Origin: Imbricaverruca yamaguchii
Lineage: Eukaryota; Arthropoda; Thecostraca; Neoverrucidae
Assembly: GCA_034440575.1 (NCBI GenBank)
Contig: JAOTOL010001645.1
Location: 1,323,501-1,387,500 of the forward strand
Direction: 5' to 3'
Length of the DNA: 64,000 bases
Position 1 is the first letter of the stretch, and each line of letters begins with the position of its first letter. The translations under genes and the position numbers were made by a program. The notes beneath the pieces are model-generated. The model did not search any database, had not been told where the DNA came from, and saw nothing but the letters and a program-made list of their open reading frames with translations. This document shows positions 28,813 to 41,100 of the stretch, piece by piece.

Positions 28813-30108
28813 GCACGCGCACTGGAAGGGGGGGGGGCGAAATCCGCCCACCCCTCCGGTTTTTCGTAGATAACTCCAGATTTTACCGGCCGATATACGC
28901 CATTGTTTGTGTACCTGCCAATAAATGACCGGCGCGTTGTTTGAAGTAACCAAAATGAAAATCAACCGAAATTTTTTCTAGTTAGGGTCGCTAAAGTCAA
29001 AAACATTTCTCAGCGCCAGATCACAAATATCGGCGCTGATGCGCTTCCCGTATATTAGCAAAATGGAAGTGTTCTTGGCAAAACTAGCGGCTTGTTTGAT
29101 GTACATTGTCATGCTACATTGTCCCAGAGTCATGTCAAGTCAGGTCAAGTTCATAACAGGTTAACACACGCTCTAGAGGGCGTATGACGAAATCCGCCAA
29201 TCCTTCCGATGTTTCGTACACAACTCCATATTGTACCGGCCGATATATGCCAATTTTTTCGCGTACCTGCTTAGAAATGACCGGCGCATTGTTTAAAGAA
29301 AGAACAATGAAAATCTGCCGAGAAGTTTTCAAGTTAAGGGCCGTTAAAGTAAAAACAATTCGCGGCGCAAGACCACAAAAATCGGCGCTGATGCGCTTCC
29401 CGTATATTGGCAATAGGGAAGTGTTCTTGACAACACTAGCGACTTGTTTGATGCATATTGTTATGCTATATAATTTAAAAGTCATGTTAGGTCGCCGAGG
29501 TCCAGTCAGGTCAAGTTCATGATAGGCTAATGGAAGCAAACTTGGTCAACTGGAATGTGTCATAAATGCAAATTACTGTCATGCGATTGATGTCACTTTA
29601 CATGTTACTCCCTATACATCCCGAAATCTACTGTTTGTCATTGTGTGCCTAAGCGTTTCCATACTTTATTAATGTATTTCGCTCCTTTCTTTGCGAAGCC
29701 GATTGTGCCGAGCCGCCCAACGGAGCAGTCGGGATGGGAGCCCGGTTCCGGTAACTGGAGCAGGTAATGACCTAATAAAGTGCTTCTATATAGGTGACCT
29801 GAGGTCAAATGGCGCATCTGACATGTGTATTGCATCATTAGTAATGTCCAAAACATCATTAATGCCAATTTTGGAGCAATTAAACACAACCACAGCGATC
29901 CATAACAATGGCAAGCCAAGCCACGCAAAACCGGAAAATTTTGCTATTTTGACCTCATTTGACCTTGAAGATATCGACCTAAGGTCATGAACTTTGCACA
30001 TAATAGAGTTCACTATGGTGCCCATCCACCCTGTGAATTTCGTTGCTCTAGCCTTCATAAGAGCTGAGATCTTAGGGGGGCGAAATCCGCCCCCTCCAGT
30101 GCGCGTTA
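28813..30108. mobile_element. Possible non-autonomous element with a 350-bp internal duplication
   Basis: CGCGCACTGGAAGGGGGG near 28816 and its inverted counterpart CCCCTCCAGTGCGCG at 30091-30105 could be terminal inverted repeats. Inside, 28835-29162 and 29178-29527 are diverged direct copies offset by 350 bp (both carry GCGCTGATGCGCTTCCCGTA). GCGAAATCCGCC occurs near both ends. No coding capacity seen. Confidence 0.45.
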
Positions 30109-30169
30109 TTTTCAGAGGCCCTCCAGGGCGCGTGTTAAGGTGACGTACTCGTGCTTTTTGTCACGGGAA

Positions 30170-31153
30170 CAAAATGCCAGGGTGGGGTTTTACATGGGCG
30201 ATGAGAAAAACGACATGTAGCAAAAAAAAAACACGATTTCAAAGCGACTTGGAGCTTGGAGCCGTCACGCCTGGAAGGTTCCCCATTCATTTACTATGGC
30301 ACACTAGCACCATCTATGCACGCGTTTTAGGGATCTCAGCTTCTAGTGGGCGTACAGACAAAACAAAAACCATCGTATTGCTCATGATGAGAGCTTTCGA
30401 TTGATACCAATTTTAATGGTCTGGGGTCACTAGGTCGCCGTCGAAGGTCAGGTCACATATCTCACTCAACACCGGAATGGGTCATTCAGAGACCATAAAC
30501 ATGTATCGCAGAACTAAGTCACTGAACACTGTTCACTTGGTCTCATTGCGACGTTGTGGTCTCTTAGGGGGTACAGTGAGGAATATTTAGCCACCGTGAC
30601 CTGCAAATGGTAAAAGGTCAGATATCCAAAGTAGTGGAGAATTACCACCTACTTACCCAGCTGAGATGTAATTATCCACTACTTTGGGTATGTGGCCTTT
30701 TACCTTTTGCAGGTCACGGTGGTTAAATTTTGGCCTCACTGCACACGCCCTAACAGCTCAGAATGAGACCATCAACATCGCAGAACTGAGTACCAAGTGA
30801 ACAGTGTTCAGTAACTTAGTTCTGCGATACATGTTTATGGTCTCTGAATGACCCATTCCGGTGTTGAGTGAGATGTGACCTGACCTTCGACGGCGACCTA
30901 GTGACTCCAGGCCATCAAAATTGGTATAAATCGAAAGCTCTCATCATGAGCAATACGATGCCTTTTGTCTCGTCTTCGTACGCCCACTAGAAGCTGAGAT
31001 TCCTAAAACACGTGCATAGATGGCGCTAGTGTGCCATAGTAAGTGAACGGGGAACCCTCCAGGCGTGACGGCAAGCTCAAAGTCGCTTTGATATCGTTTT
31101 TTGCTACATATCTTCTTTTCATCGCCCCCGTAAAACCCAACCCTGGCATTTTG
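30170..31153. mobile_element. 984-bp palindromic fold-back element
   Basis: Begins CAAAATGCCAGGG and ends CCCTGGCATTTTG. The arms are about 480 bp each and match along their length with scattered differences (for example GACCATAAACATGTATCGCA in the left arm and its complement at 30823-30842). The turn is near 30650-30665. Non-coding. Confidence 0.9.
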
Positions 31154-31159
31154 GATCTG

Positions 31160-31500
31160 CAATCGACGACACACCCTAACGGGCATTCTGAAGCTGGATA
31201 CTTCCGCAGTAGCTAAATTATGTTCCTCTGGCATTTATGGAAATACCAAACTAAAAAGGCTTCCTGGGCCACATTTCTGAAGCTTGCCACCCAGTGAATA
31301 TCACTTACCGCTAAACATTTGTAATAATAAACACCGCGTCCATTAGCTCATTGATGTATTTGGTGGGCACCTTTTGCCAGTACATGGTTTTCATCTGTTT
31401 TATGTGAGAAACAAGTGCATTATGATACTCTCCCACTCGGGGTAACTAGAGGCTTCCTGACCTAATCAGCGAGGGTGAGTTTGTGAGTGCAATACCTCTG
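31160..31500. other. Spacer
   Basis: Unique sequence; nothing recognised. Confidence 0.35.
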
Positions 31501-31770
31501 ACAGCGTCTTTTTGGCGCCAGGACGTGAGGCGAAACGTCACGGTAACACGGAAAATGTCATTAACCTGAGACAAGATGCCACTGCAACGCAAGACCAAAT
31601 ATCCCTGCAACGCAAAATGAGAACATGCCACAAGCGCAACACAAAGTGCTAGTGTTGCGTGAGATGAAATGCCACTGCGACGTGAGACGAGACAGCACTA
31701 GCGCAACACACGGTGCCAGTGTTGCGCGAGACCAAACGTCACTGTAACGTGAGAAGGGATGCCATTGTAT
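31500..31770. repeat. Degenerate ~30-bp array
   Basis: Imperfect units of the kind GCCACTGCAACGCAAGACC / GTGTTGCGTGAGATGAAAT, downstream of the CCT8 stop codon. Confidence 0.7.
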
Positions 31771-31996
31771 TCAACGTGTCCAGGCTGTATGCACACGACA
31801 CAACTCCACGTGACCGGACAATTTCACACCGACAATCGAATCACTGTCAGACCAGTGAACAAAACAGCACCACGCCGACAGACTGTTAATCGAGCGCATG
31901 GAAATGTGACGGCGAGCGACGTGACGGAGGGCGGGGGGCGGCGGGCGGGGTGGCACCTCGCGCAGAGCCGACACAAGCCGTCCACCTGCCAGCCGA

Positions 31997-32188
31997 CTAG
32001 TCCTCGTCCCAGTCGTTCTTCGGGCCGGGCGGCTTGGGGCCGCCGGCGCGCTTGGCCATGATGATCTGGTCCACCCGCAGCACCGTGCAGGCGGCCGACG
32101 CCGCGTACTTGAGCGCCCAGTGTTTGACCAGCCACAGGTCCAAGATGCCCGCCTCCACGGCGTCCAGCGTCGTCTCGGACCCCTCACC
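31997..32188 (-). CDS. CCT8: CCT8 exon 9 (C-terminus)
   Basis: Encodes GEGSETTLDAVEAGILDLWL through IIMAKRAGG to the TAG stop at 31997-31999. Acceptor tgccgacag precedes 32188. EAGILD and LRVDQIIMAK are conserved in theta subunits. Confidence 0.97.
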   Translation of the reverse strand, partial: GEGSETTLDAVEAGILDLWLVKHWALKYAASAACTVLRVDQIIMAKRAGGPKPPGPKNDWDED

Positions 32189-35100
32189 CTGTCGGCAGCA
32201 CACGTCACACATCAAACGCTCGCACGTGATGTCATCACACACCAGACAGCGCCGTGTGGCGTCATCACACACCAGACAGCGCCGTGTGGCGTCATCACAC
32301 ACCAGACAGCGCCGTGTGGCGTCATCACACACCAGGCAGCGTCGTGTGGCGTCATCACACACCAGGCAGCGTCGTGTGACGTCATAACATACCAGGCAGC
32401 GTCGTGTGACGTCATCACACACCAGGCAGCGCCGTGTGTGCCGTGTGGTTGAGGTGTCGGGCTATGGGTACCAAAGGCCCCGGGTTCGACACTAGCGCTG
32501 CTCAGGACATTTCCCAAGTCCGCGGGCAACCCACCGGCGAAACAGTGTCGGCGGCGCCATTAGCCATGAATGTGCATAAAGTGCGTCGTAAACCACCCAA
32601 TAATTAACACCTAGGGGGTCGGGACTGAAACAATACCCATACCGATGAATGTCAAACGCTTCCTCCGCACCAACGTATCAGCCAGCCATCTGGCATCTCG
32701 CTTCTCTTGCTTTCTATTGGGGTTCAGGACGCGCCGAGGCAATGCAACGGGCAATAATCAAGTCGGAGCTTCAACTAGCATATCAATCACATGACTGTGA
32801 GGGAAGTGCGCCATCTGAATAACCGTACTTACATCTCATTTAATCCCGGACAATGGGGTGGTAATATTTGCTGGCCACCGAAATGTCGCGAATGGTCATA
32901 GGACGGGTACAAATAACTAATGAAAATAATTGATGGTGGTGAAGGTACCATTTACCAGTCTCTATCAGAGATTATTGCATATGTGTGAGGGTGTAAACTT
33001 TCCTGATGATACAGTTCCTATGTGAGTGTGAGTGGGTGGGTCTTAAGCCTTGATATCATACGGACGGTATGGTGTTGGAGTTGATAACCGACTGCTAGCC
33101 ACCACCAAGTAAGCGATCATCATAAGTCAATTGATAATAACTTGGCACGAACAGTCCAAACAAATTATCTACCGATTACAATCGCATTCTTACTACACCC
33201 GCCCTTGAAATGGCAAACATCACAATTACGAACCAGCAATTATGACACAAAGTATTTCCCCGACGTCAACTGTGGCGCATGATTGATTGTGCCATTCAAA
33301 CATTCCGACTGCATGGGCGCCGCCAAAACATGTCTACCGAGATGTTTTCACTAAACAGACCCTCGTGGCTCCTGTGTTTACACCAAGTTCGTAACTGTAC
33401 AAACAACTCGCCTATTTTAACATAAAGTAGAACGCCTGAACGGGCCCGGGGCGACAATGAAAAACTGCGTCCACAAGGGCGGACAGCAGCAGCGGATTGC
33501 CGGTCATGTGTCACGTAAACGCAGACGACGCATTTGTCACAGCCACAGATCGGGGACACGCCGGTCGGGTATTGAATGCACGACCAGTTATCGGACACAT
33601 CCCGTTCCCACATTCCTGCTGTGCGGCATACGCGGGCGATTTGCCACGCGTGGTGCGCCGCCCGGCCCGACGGTTGTGACGCAGTCGCGTGAGATTTGCC
33701 TCAGTCCGTGCCACGCCCCGCTATGGTCCGGCCACGACTGACCCGAGAACTGCGCACTGCCAACGCAGTTATCGCCAGCCAGCACCGTCGAGAGCACTAC
33801 CCGAGCACCACGCCGAGTGCCATTCCGAATACCATCCCGAGCACCGCCCCGGGCACTGACCTGAACACCATTCCGGGCACCGCCCTGAATGGTGTTCAGG
33901 GCATGGCAATTGTACGGCAGGGCATGGCCGGGCGGTGCCCGGCCACATGCCACGCACAGTCAACATAGACCCTGTAGCAGCCCATGCCGGCTTTGACCGC
34001 GTAAAGTTAATCAGCAATTATGGGCGGCCAACGGCACACCCTGCACCGTGTACAACCCAACGCCAGTGTGCGAGACGATACATCACCGCACGAACCGCAC
34101 CCCGCCAGATCAAATTGCACCGAACGGCACTGAAGATATTCTCGTTACTCGAATGCCGGTTGCGTCGCATAACGTCGGGCCACCTAAAGTGCGACTAGCA
34201 CCGTGGCACTACAGGCTGTTAGGCAACCATCGCCACGCCTACGCTGCTGGAGAGGACCGCTTCTTAAGTTCACCAGGCCGCACCTAAGGTGCCTTCATTG
34301 TGTTGCAGATCTCGGCACATCTTCCCAGATATATTTTTCGTCCATCGAGGACATCGGCAAACCAAGGCAACGCAGCATTCTACGGCTGGAGTTCAACTGG
34401 AATGGTCACATGCATTGCTGGCTTCCGACAACACCATTCGACTGGCACGCATTGTTGTGCTATCAAGTGCCTTGCCTTGTGCACTTTTTAGAGCCGTTCC
34501 CTGCGTGACATTCGTGGTCCATCATCGACAAATTCCGTTGCCATCAAAACAATAGGCGAAACAGGACGGAACGTCATGTCTCGGCAACCAATGCATCCTA
34601 TCGATGGCTGAGGTCTATTTCGCCACATTCCGGACTAACTGATCGCCGATTTCTTCGGCCAGGCGTCCACCAATCGTCGACTTCATCCACATAATATAGC
34701 GCTTTCTGTTTCAGACCACGTCTAAACACAGGACGTCGATATCTGTCTTAATCAGCTAAACACTAGGAAAGTGATGTTTTGGTTAGTACCAGATTCAAAA
34801 ACTGTTAACTAGCATATAATTACAACCTAGTATATTGCTAAAACGCAAGGAATCCAATAAGATACATTAAACGGGATCCGGAAACATTAATGATCATGCA
34901 CAAGCTGTGGTATTCTGTCTACCAGCTATGCATGCTGAAACTGCCAGTCGTGCCAGTTTGGTGGCTACCTGGGGCAAAAAAGCGCTACCGAAGTGACCGC
35001 TCAGCTCACAGCAGCTAAAGCAGCACAGCTTATGACGGAATATATCTATGTTAAAAAGCCAAACGACAGAGCAATGGGACGAAAATAATAGAGTCGTGGA

Positions 35101-38100
35101 AGCTGTCATGCCATTTGATAATCCGTATGCCATTTAACAGAAACATTTCGCTGGGCTACGTCGTATCACTGGTGTCAACTATTACGGCTTTCAATATCGA
35201 AGCGCATCAAACCGGCCTGAGAGATGCACGACATGAGTAAGCTCATCATTCGACAGAGCGGAATATAACTGGAATACATAGATGTGCGGGAATATATATA
35301 TATACATCATCAACCACATAGTTGGAGCATAGTTAGATAATATAGCATGGCATATATTCATATATAGCAGCGTAGCGCGGATAGTATCTCGCGGTCAATC
35401 ACATGTCGATCGTGCCAAGCATATGATCACGTATATCATCATATCGTGCGGGTGGTCTATCATATTTCCAATCAAAACTAGTGCCTTTGAGGGGGAGGTG
35501 TGCATGGGAGGGCATGGGTTGGTTGTCACGGCAACTCGCAGGCAGCACGACGACGCCACCACTACATTATTCAGGTCACACCAGCCGGAAAATAGGTGTT
35601 TGTTGTTCACCTGACCGTCGCTACATCGAACCATTCTGTTCCGGCATGAATTACCAAGCTGTGCACGAGTGGTGCCAGCGACAAGTGTACAACAACTTAG
35701 TGTCAAAATGTGGCCCTTGTGGACCACATAAACACCCTTTTAACCAAGCAAAACAAACTGTGTCTGGACGGCCAGCCACGTGCTCAACATATGGCATCGC
35801 CGTGAAGCGTACCCACAACAGACAGGTCAGGTTCACGGCTCCCGCTCCAGCTGTGCCTCCCACGCTCATCAATGATAATATGATACACACAGGACACACA
35901 GGTCAGCGTGATGGCTACGGTCAATACCCATGGACGGGACGGCATGGAGGAAAAATGAACGTAGAGGGCGAGCCAGCGTGGTGGTAACGAAGAACACCCG
36001 GGAGGCGGGCCAGCGTAGTAGGGTAATGGAGAACACCCAGGGGACAGGCCTGCGTGATGGTAACGGAGAATACCCAGGGGACAGGTCACCGTAGTGGCGA
36101 CGTAGATCACCCAGGAGACGAGCCAGCGTGGTAGTAACGGAGAACACCCGGAGAATGGCTAGCGTGGTAGTAAGGAGAACACCCAGGATGCGTGATGGTA
36201 ACGGAGAATACCCAGGGGACGGGTCGCCGTAGGCGTAGATCACCCGGGACGAGCCTGGTAGTAACGGAGAACACCCGGAGAATGGCTAGCGTGGTAGTAA
36301 GAACACCCAGGATGCGGGCCAGCGTGGTGGCGACAGAGAACGCGCACGGGGGCGTGCCGACACCAGGCGGCTGTCCCGTGCTGCGCCGACCGGCGTCAAC
36401 ATATAATTTTCATGTGCGCGGCGCATCCCCGCCAACTGGCAGCGGTACACACGAACTGGCGCACTGCGTGCGGGCGGGTGCCCTTCACACGTCCCCATAG
36501 CTGGCAAATAATTGAACAGTGCGAGATCAATAGGCAAAGGGCGACTTCCGTGAATCACTGCGACAGCTCAAAAGATGCATCTCTGCGCTCAACGATGTCT
36601 TCGACCATTGACCGACCGTCCTGGTAGTCACGGCGGAAAGCGCCGACAAGCCTCCAAGCATTCACGTATCTTACGATTATGCTTCTGTGCCAAGCTACCC
36701 AGCTTAACCTCTTCAAAACGACGAAGTATTTGGTTGGGCAAAGTTGGGCCGGGTAAAGATGGCTGGGTATTGGGTAAGTTGGGTAAGGCAAGGTTGGTTA
36801 GGTAGGTAAGGCTGGGTAAGTAAGGTCAGATAATATAAAATAAGGCAAGGTAAGGTAAGGTAGGGTAAGGCAATATAAGACACACAAGAAAAGGCAAGGC
36901 AAGGTAAGGAAGGGTAGGATTAGGTTGGGCTGGCGACGTAAGGCAAGCATAGGTTTGCTAGAGTTGGGGCTGGATGATATTACGGCTGGATATTGATACA
37001 TTCTTAGCGAAATGTGATGGAACATACTACTTTCTGAACACTGGATCGACATCATTAACGAAGAAGTTGACATCTTGCTTCTTGAGGTATGTTTGTGAAA
37101 CCTTTATTGCTCATTTGTAACAGTATCTACCTTGTTTATACATATCATGATTATGCGCATGATTATGGATAGTGATACACCAACAATTATAGCATACAAC
37201 AGTTATATGTGAAGACATTACCTAGGATGTGGTCTTATAATAATTCCAGCTGATATAATAAATACATTATCATAATCATTGATATAGTACCCATATTGGC
37301 TACCTCTGAAAAGGAATGGAAATTGTACTCTATCAGTACACTATTGACTGAAAATTGAGCTCGAATGATACAAAACTTTTGAAAAATATGACTGTTTCCA
37401 TGGGAAACTTCAGCATCCTAGTGTACCCATTTCGACATCTCACATCTAACGAGAAACCACTATTTTCACACTGTGGCTGGATAAGGTAGCTTCACTTGAA
37501 TTGGGTAAGACTTGTTCATGCAAAGTTTTTAAGGTTGAGTTGGACAGGGCATTAATCAAGCATAACTATAACCAGTTGGTCAATGGACAAGAATGAGTTG
37601 GTTATGGTGAATCCGATGGTTTAACTATGACCTGCCAGTTCAAGTTAGGCAATTTCCCCAGACTACCGCACCCCCGCCTACTATAAGCTTTATGACGTTA
37701 ACCAACGTACACGTAGACCTTCAGCTGCTAGTTTTGAGGTGAAGGAGGAGAATGAGGCATTGCGTGGGCTTCCAGTCTATCGAGAGTTCCTTGTGGAACA
37801 TTTTCCAGTCCACGATGCTACAATACAAGAACAAGAAATACTCAGATCTTGTGGAAATTGTAGCGCTTGGTAAGTTTAGCTAAATGGACTTTCATCAATT
37901 CGATCAATTTTTCTTTTACTCCTGATATTCCATGTATAATTAGTGATTTCGTGTTCTGTTGAAATATCTAGATCCTGGTTTAATAACAACTAGAATATGA
38001 CATACAGAATGCGTATTTTTGGATATTATGCATCAGTGTCTGAGTGCTTTAGATATAAAAACTACATTTTTATCAACTTCATGTCGCATCATTTCATAGA

Positions 38101-41100
38101 ATATTCATGTCAGCTCATTGGTCTCAAGTGCAGAAAGGTCAGACAGCTTACATTTGAAATATTAAAAATAAAGTGAAGTAAAAGTTAAAATGAAATGCAA
38201 AAATTAAATACAGAAGCTTGAGAAGCTTGAGCTTACAGAGCTTGAAAGACTACCAATGATATAATTTTCACCGAAATCAAACGAAAATAAAGATAATGGA
38301 CAACAGAACGCATAGCTACACATATCCCATTACAAAACGTAGCCATCACGCACTGCTTTCAGCTAACGGGGCAAGCCGCTGCAGATGAGTCATTAATGTC
38401 AAGGAAGTGGTTGGTTGGTTATTGTGGTTTAGGGGCGCACTGACTGCAGAGGTCACGAAGCGCCCATCAAGGAAGCTGTTGTTGTTTGTTTATTGGGTGG
38501 TTCTCGACGCACTTTATGCACATTCACGGCTAATGGCGCCGCCCACAGTTTCGCCGGTGGGCCGCGGGATTGGGAAATATCCCAAGCGGCGCGAGTGTCG
38601 AACCCGGGACCTTTGGTACCCAGAGCCCAACACCCTAACCACTCGGCCATCCCCGCCCCCTCAAGGAAGTGACACCGCGTCCAGACAGGAGTGCTGTGGC
38701 GTGATGGATACCCAACAGCCAGGCCCACGTCTGGTTGGTTATTTGGCCTTAGGGGCGCGTCGACTGCCTCGGTCATACAGCGCCCATCCGGCCCACGTCT
38801 GGCGCTCGCCGTATTCAGAGCCGCGCCCGATATCGGCCGACCGCCACTGACCTCAACGTTGAAGCCGGCCGTGGTCTTGCCCTCCTGGTGCGCGGCGTAC
38901 AGCCGGGACAGCACCTCCGTGGCCTTGTTGCCGCTGTTGTCGGCCAGCACCTTGGGGAACGTCTCGAGCGCCACCGCGAACCGCTTGATGGCATACTGCT
39001 CCAGGCCCGGGCACGTGTCGGCGAACTCTGAGATGAGCCGCGCCAGCTCCATCTCGCAGGCGCCACCGCCCGGCAGCAGACGACCGTCCTGTCAACGGTT
39101 ACACCGCATTGTACAGCAGGGAATAACACTGTCCAAAACAGTACCACACTGATATACACTATTGACACAACATTACCAGCAATCAGAGCACAAGGTACAG
39201 CAGAACCGAGCACTGCAACAAATAGATCGCACTGTATATCAGGGAATAACACTGCCCAAAACAGCAATACACTGATGCACACTATCAACACAACATTATG
39301 GACAATCAGACCACAATGCATAGCAGAACAGAACAGTGCAACAATCAGACCGCACTGCACAGCAGGACATAACTCGAACTCGACAACCGCGCACACTATA
39401 CAACATGATGTAACACTACCGAGCTCGACAACCACACCGCACTGCACAGCAGGACGAAACACTGTCGAGCTCGACAACCACACCGCACTGCACAGCAGGA
39501 CGAAACACAGTCGAGCTCGACAACCACACCGCACTGCACAGCAGGACGAAACACTGTCGAGCTCGACAACCACACCGCACTGCACAGCAGGACGAAACAC
39601 AGTCGAGCTCGACAACCACACCGCACTGCACAGCAGGACGAAACAAAGCCGAGCTTGACAACCACACCGCACTGCACAGCCACGCACTGCCGCAGGACGA
39701 AATACAGTCGAGCTCGACAACCACACCGCAACGCACAGCAGGACGAAACACAGTCGAGGTCGACAACCACACTGCACCATACAGCAGAGCATAAACTGCC
39801 GGCTATCATACCAATTGCCCCACAGCAAATGACAAATATGCCTACTTTGTATTAATTTACAACAAAGATTGAACGTTGTAAGGTTCGACGAGATAAGTAC
39901 TTCTATTGATGAATGATCAGGTGCCAAGCATCATCACCTAATATGTCACTACACCACAGGGAGGCGAGCACCACCGATTCGGGCGGTGAACCTCACGCCC
40001 AACAGCCCGGCCGACCCACCTTGGTGAGCGCCTTGAAGTTGTTGACGCCGTCGTCGATGGCGCGCTCGATGTCGTCCATGTGGTTGTCGGTGGCGCCGCG
40101 CACCACCACCGTGGCGATGCGGCTCTCGGCCGCCTCCTGGCGGAACACCACCACGGCCGTCTCGCCCAGCTCGTCCGTGTAGACGCGGTCGCAGTAGCCC
40201 AGCTCGTCGGCCGACGGCGGCGTCAGCCGCGGCAGCGCCGTCGCGCCCACCGTCTTGCACAGCCGCCGCAGGTCGAACTTGGACATCAGGCGGACGGCCA
40301 TCATGCCGTACTTGTTGACGTAGTGCAGTGCCATGTCGCCGAACTTGCCTCCGGCCACTATCACCTGCGGGTCGGGTCGGGTCAGGGTTGCGGCGTCGAC
40401 GCCGAATGCTAGCATCACCACACGCATCCCTACGCACACTGTCAGAGAGGGAGGCCGTGTCCTGGACAACACCCACAGCCCGCAGCTGGTGACCGTCACA
40501 GGTCACCAGCTGCGGGACTGGCCGGACCACGAGTGCGACCGACGGCGACCAGGAGAGGCCGGGTCACCGTGGTCCGAGCCACCGCATTAGCCGCAGAACC
40601 ACAGTCGGTTCTGTGGTTAATGCTTTGTCAGTTCTGTAACAAAACCAGTTGGCTCTGTGGCTAGTGCTATGTCGGTCATGTAACAGAGCTAAAGTCGGTT
40701 CTGTGGCTAATCCTATGTCGGTTCTGTGGCAAATGTTTTGTCAGTTTGCAACAGAATCACAGTCGATTCTGTGGCTGATATTCCGTCGGTTCTGTAACAG
40801 AACCACAGTCGGTTCTACGGCCAATGCTCTGTCGATTCTGTAATACTGTAACATACTGACGACCGTGTCAACCGGCCGCCAGATGGCAGCAGGTACGGTC
40901 TAGCCAACTACTGCTACAGTCTGAAAATCACTGTCAATCAAGCAAAGTCCGTTCGACAAAACTCCATTGAAACAACAAACACTGGAATTAACTCCATTGA
41001 AACAACAAACACTGGAATTACTCAATTATTGCATCGTAAGACATAATAATTAACACACCCGAGCCAGCGTGTTTTTCACGAGTACAAACCTTCGCTCCCG

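Noticed and set aside
32215..32435. CRISPR-like array
   Set aside because: Repeats are directly contiguous without spacers, in an intron of an animal gene.
36715..36935. Telomere-like repeat
   Set aside because: GGTAA/GGCAA words, not (TTAGG)n; irregular and interstitial.
36990..37087. Possible exon before a gtatgt donor
   Set aside because: No frame joins it to the candidate at 37662 without a stop, and no domain is recognisable.
38600..38665. Functional tRNA gene (Leu/Ser-like)
   Set aside because: Continuous with a SINE body present in three copies; no full cloverleaf with proper acceptor stem.
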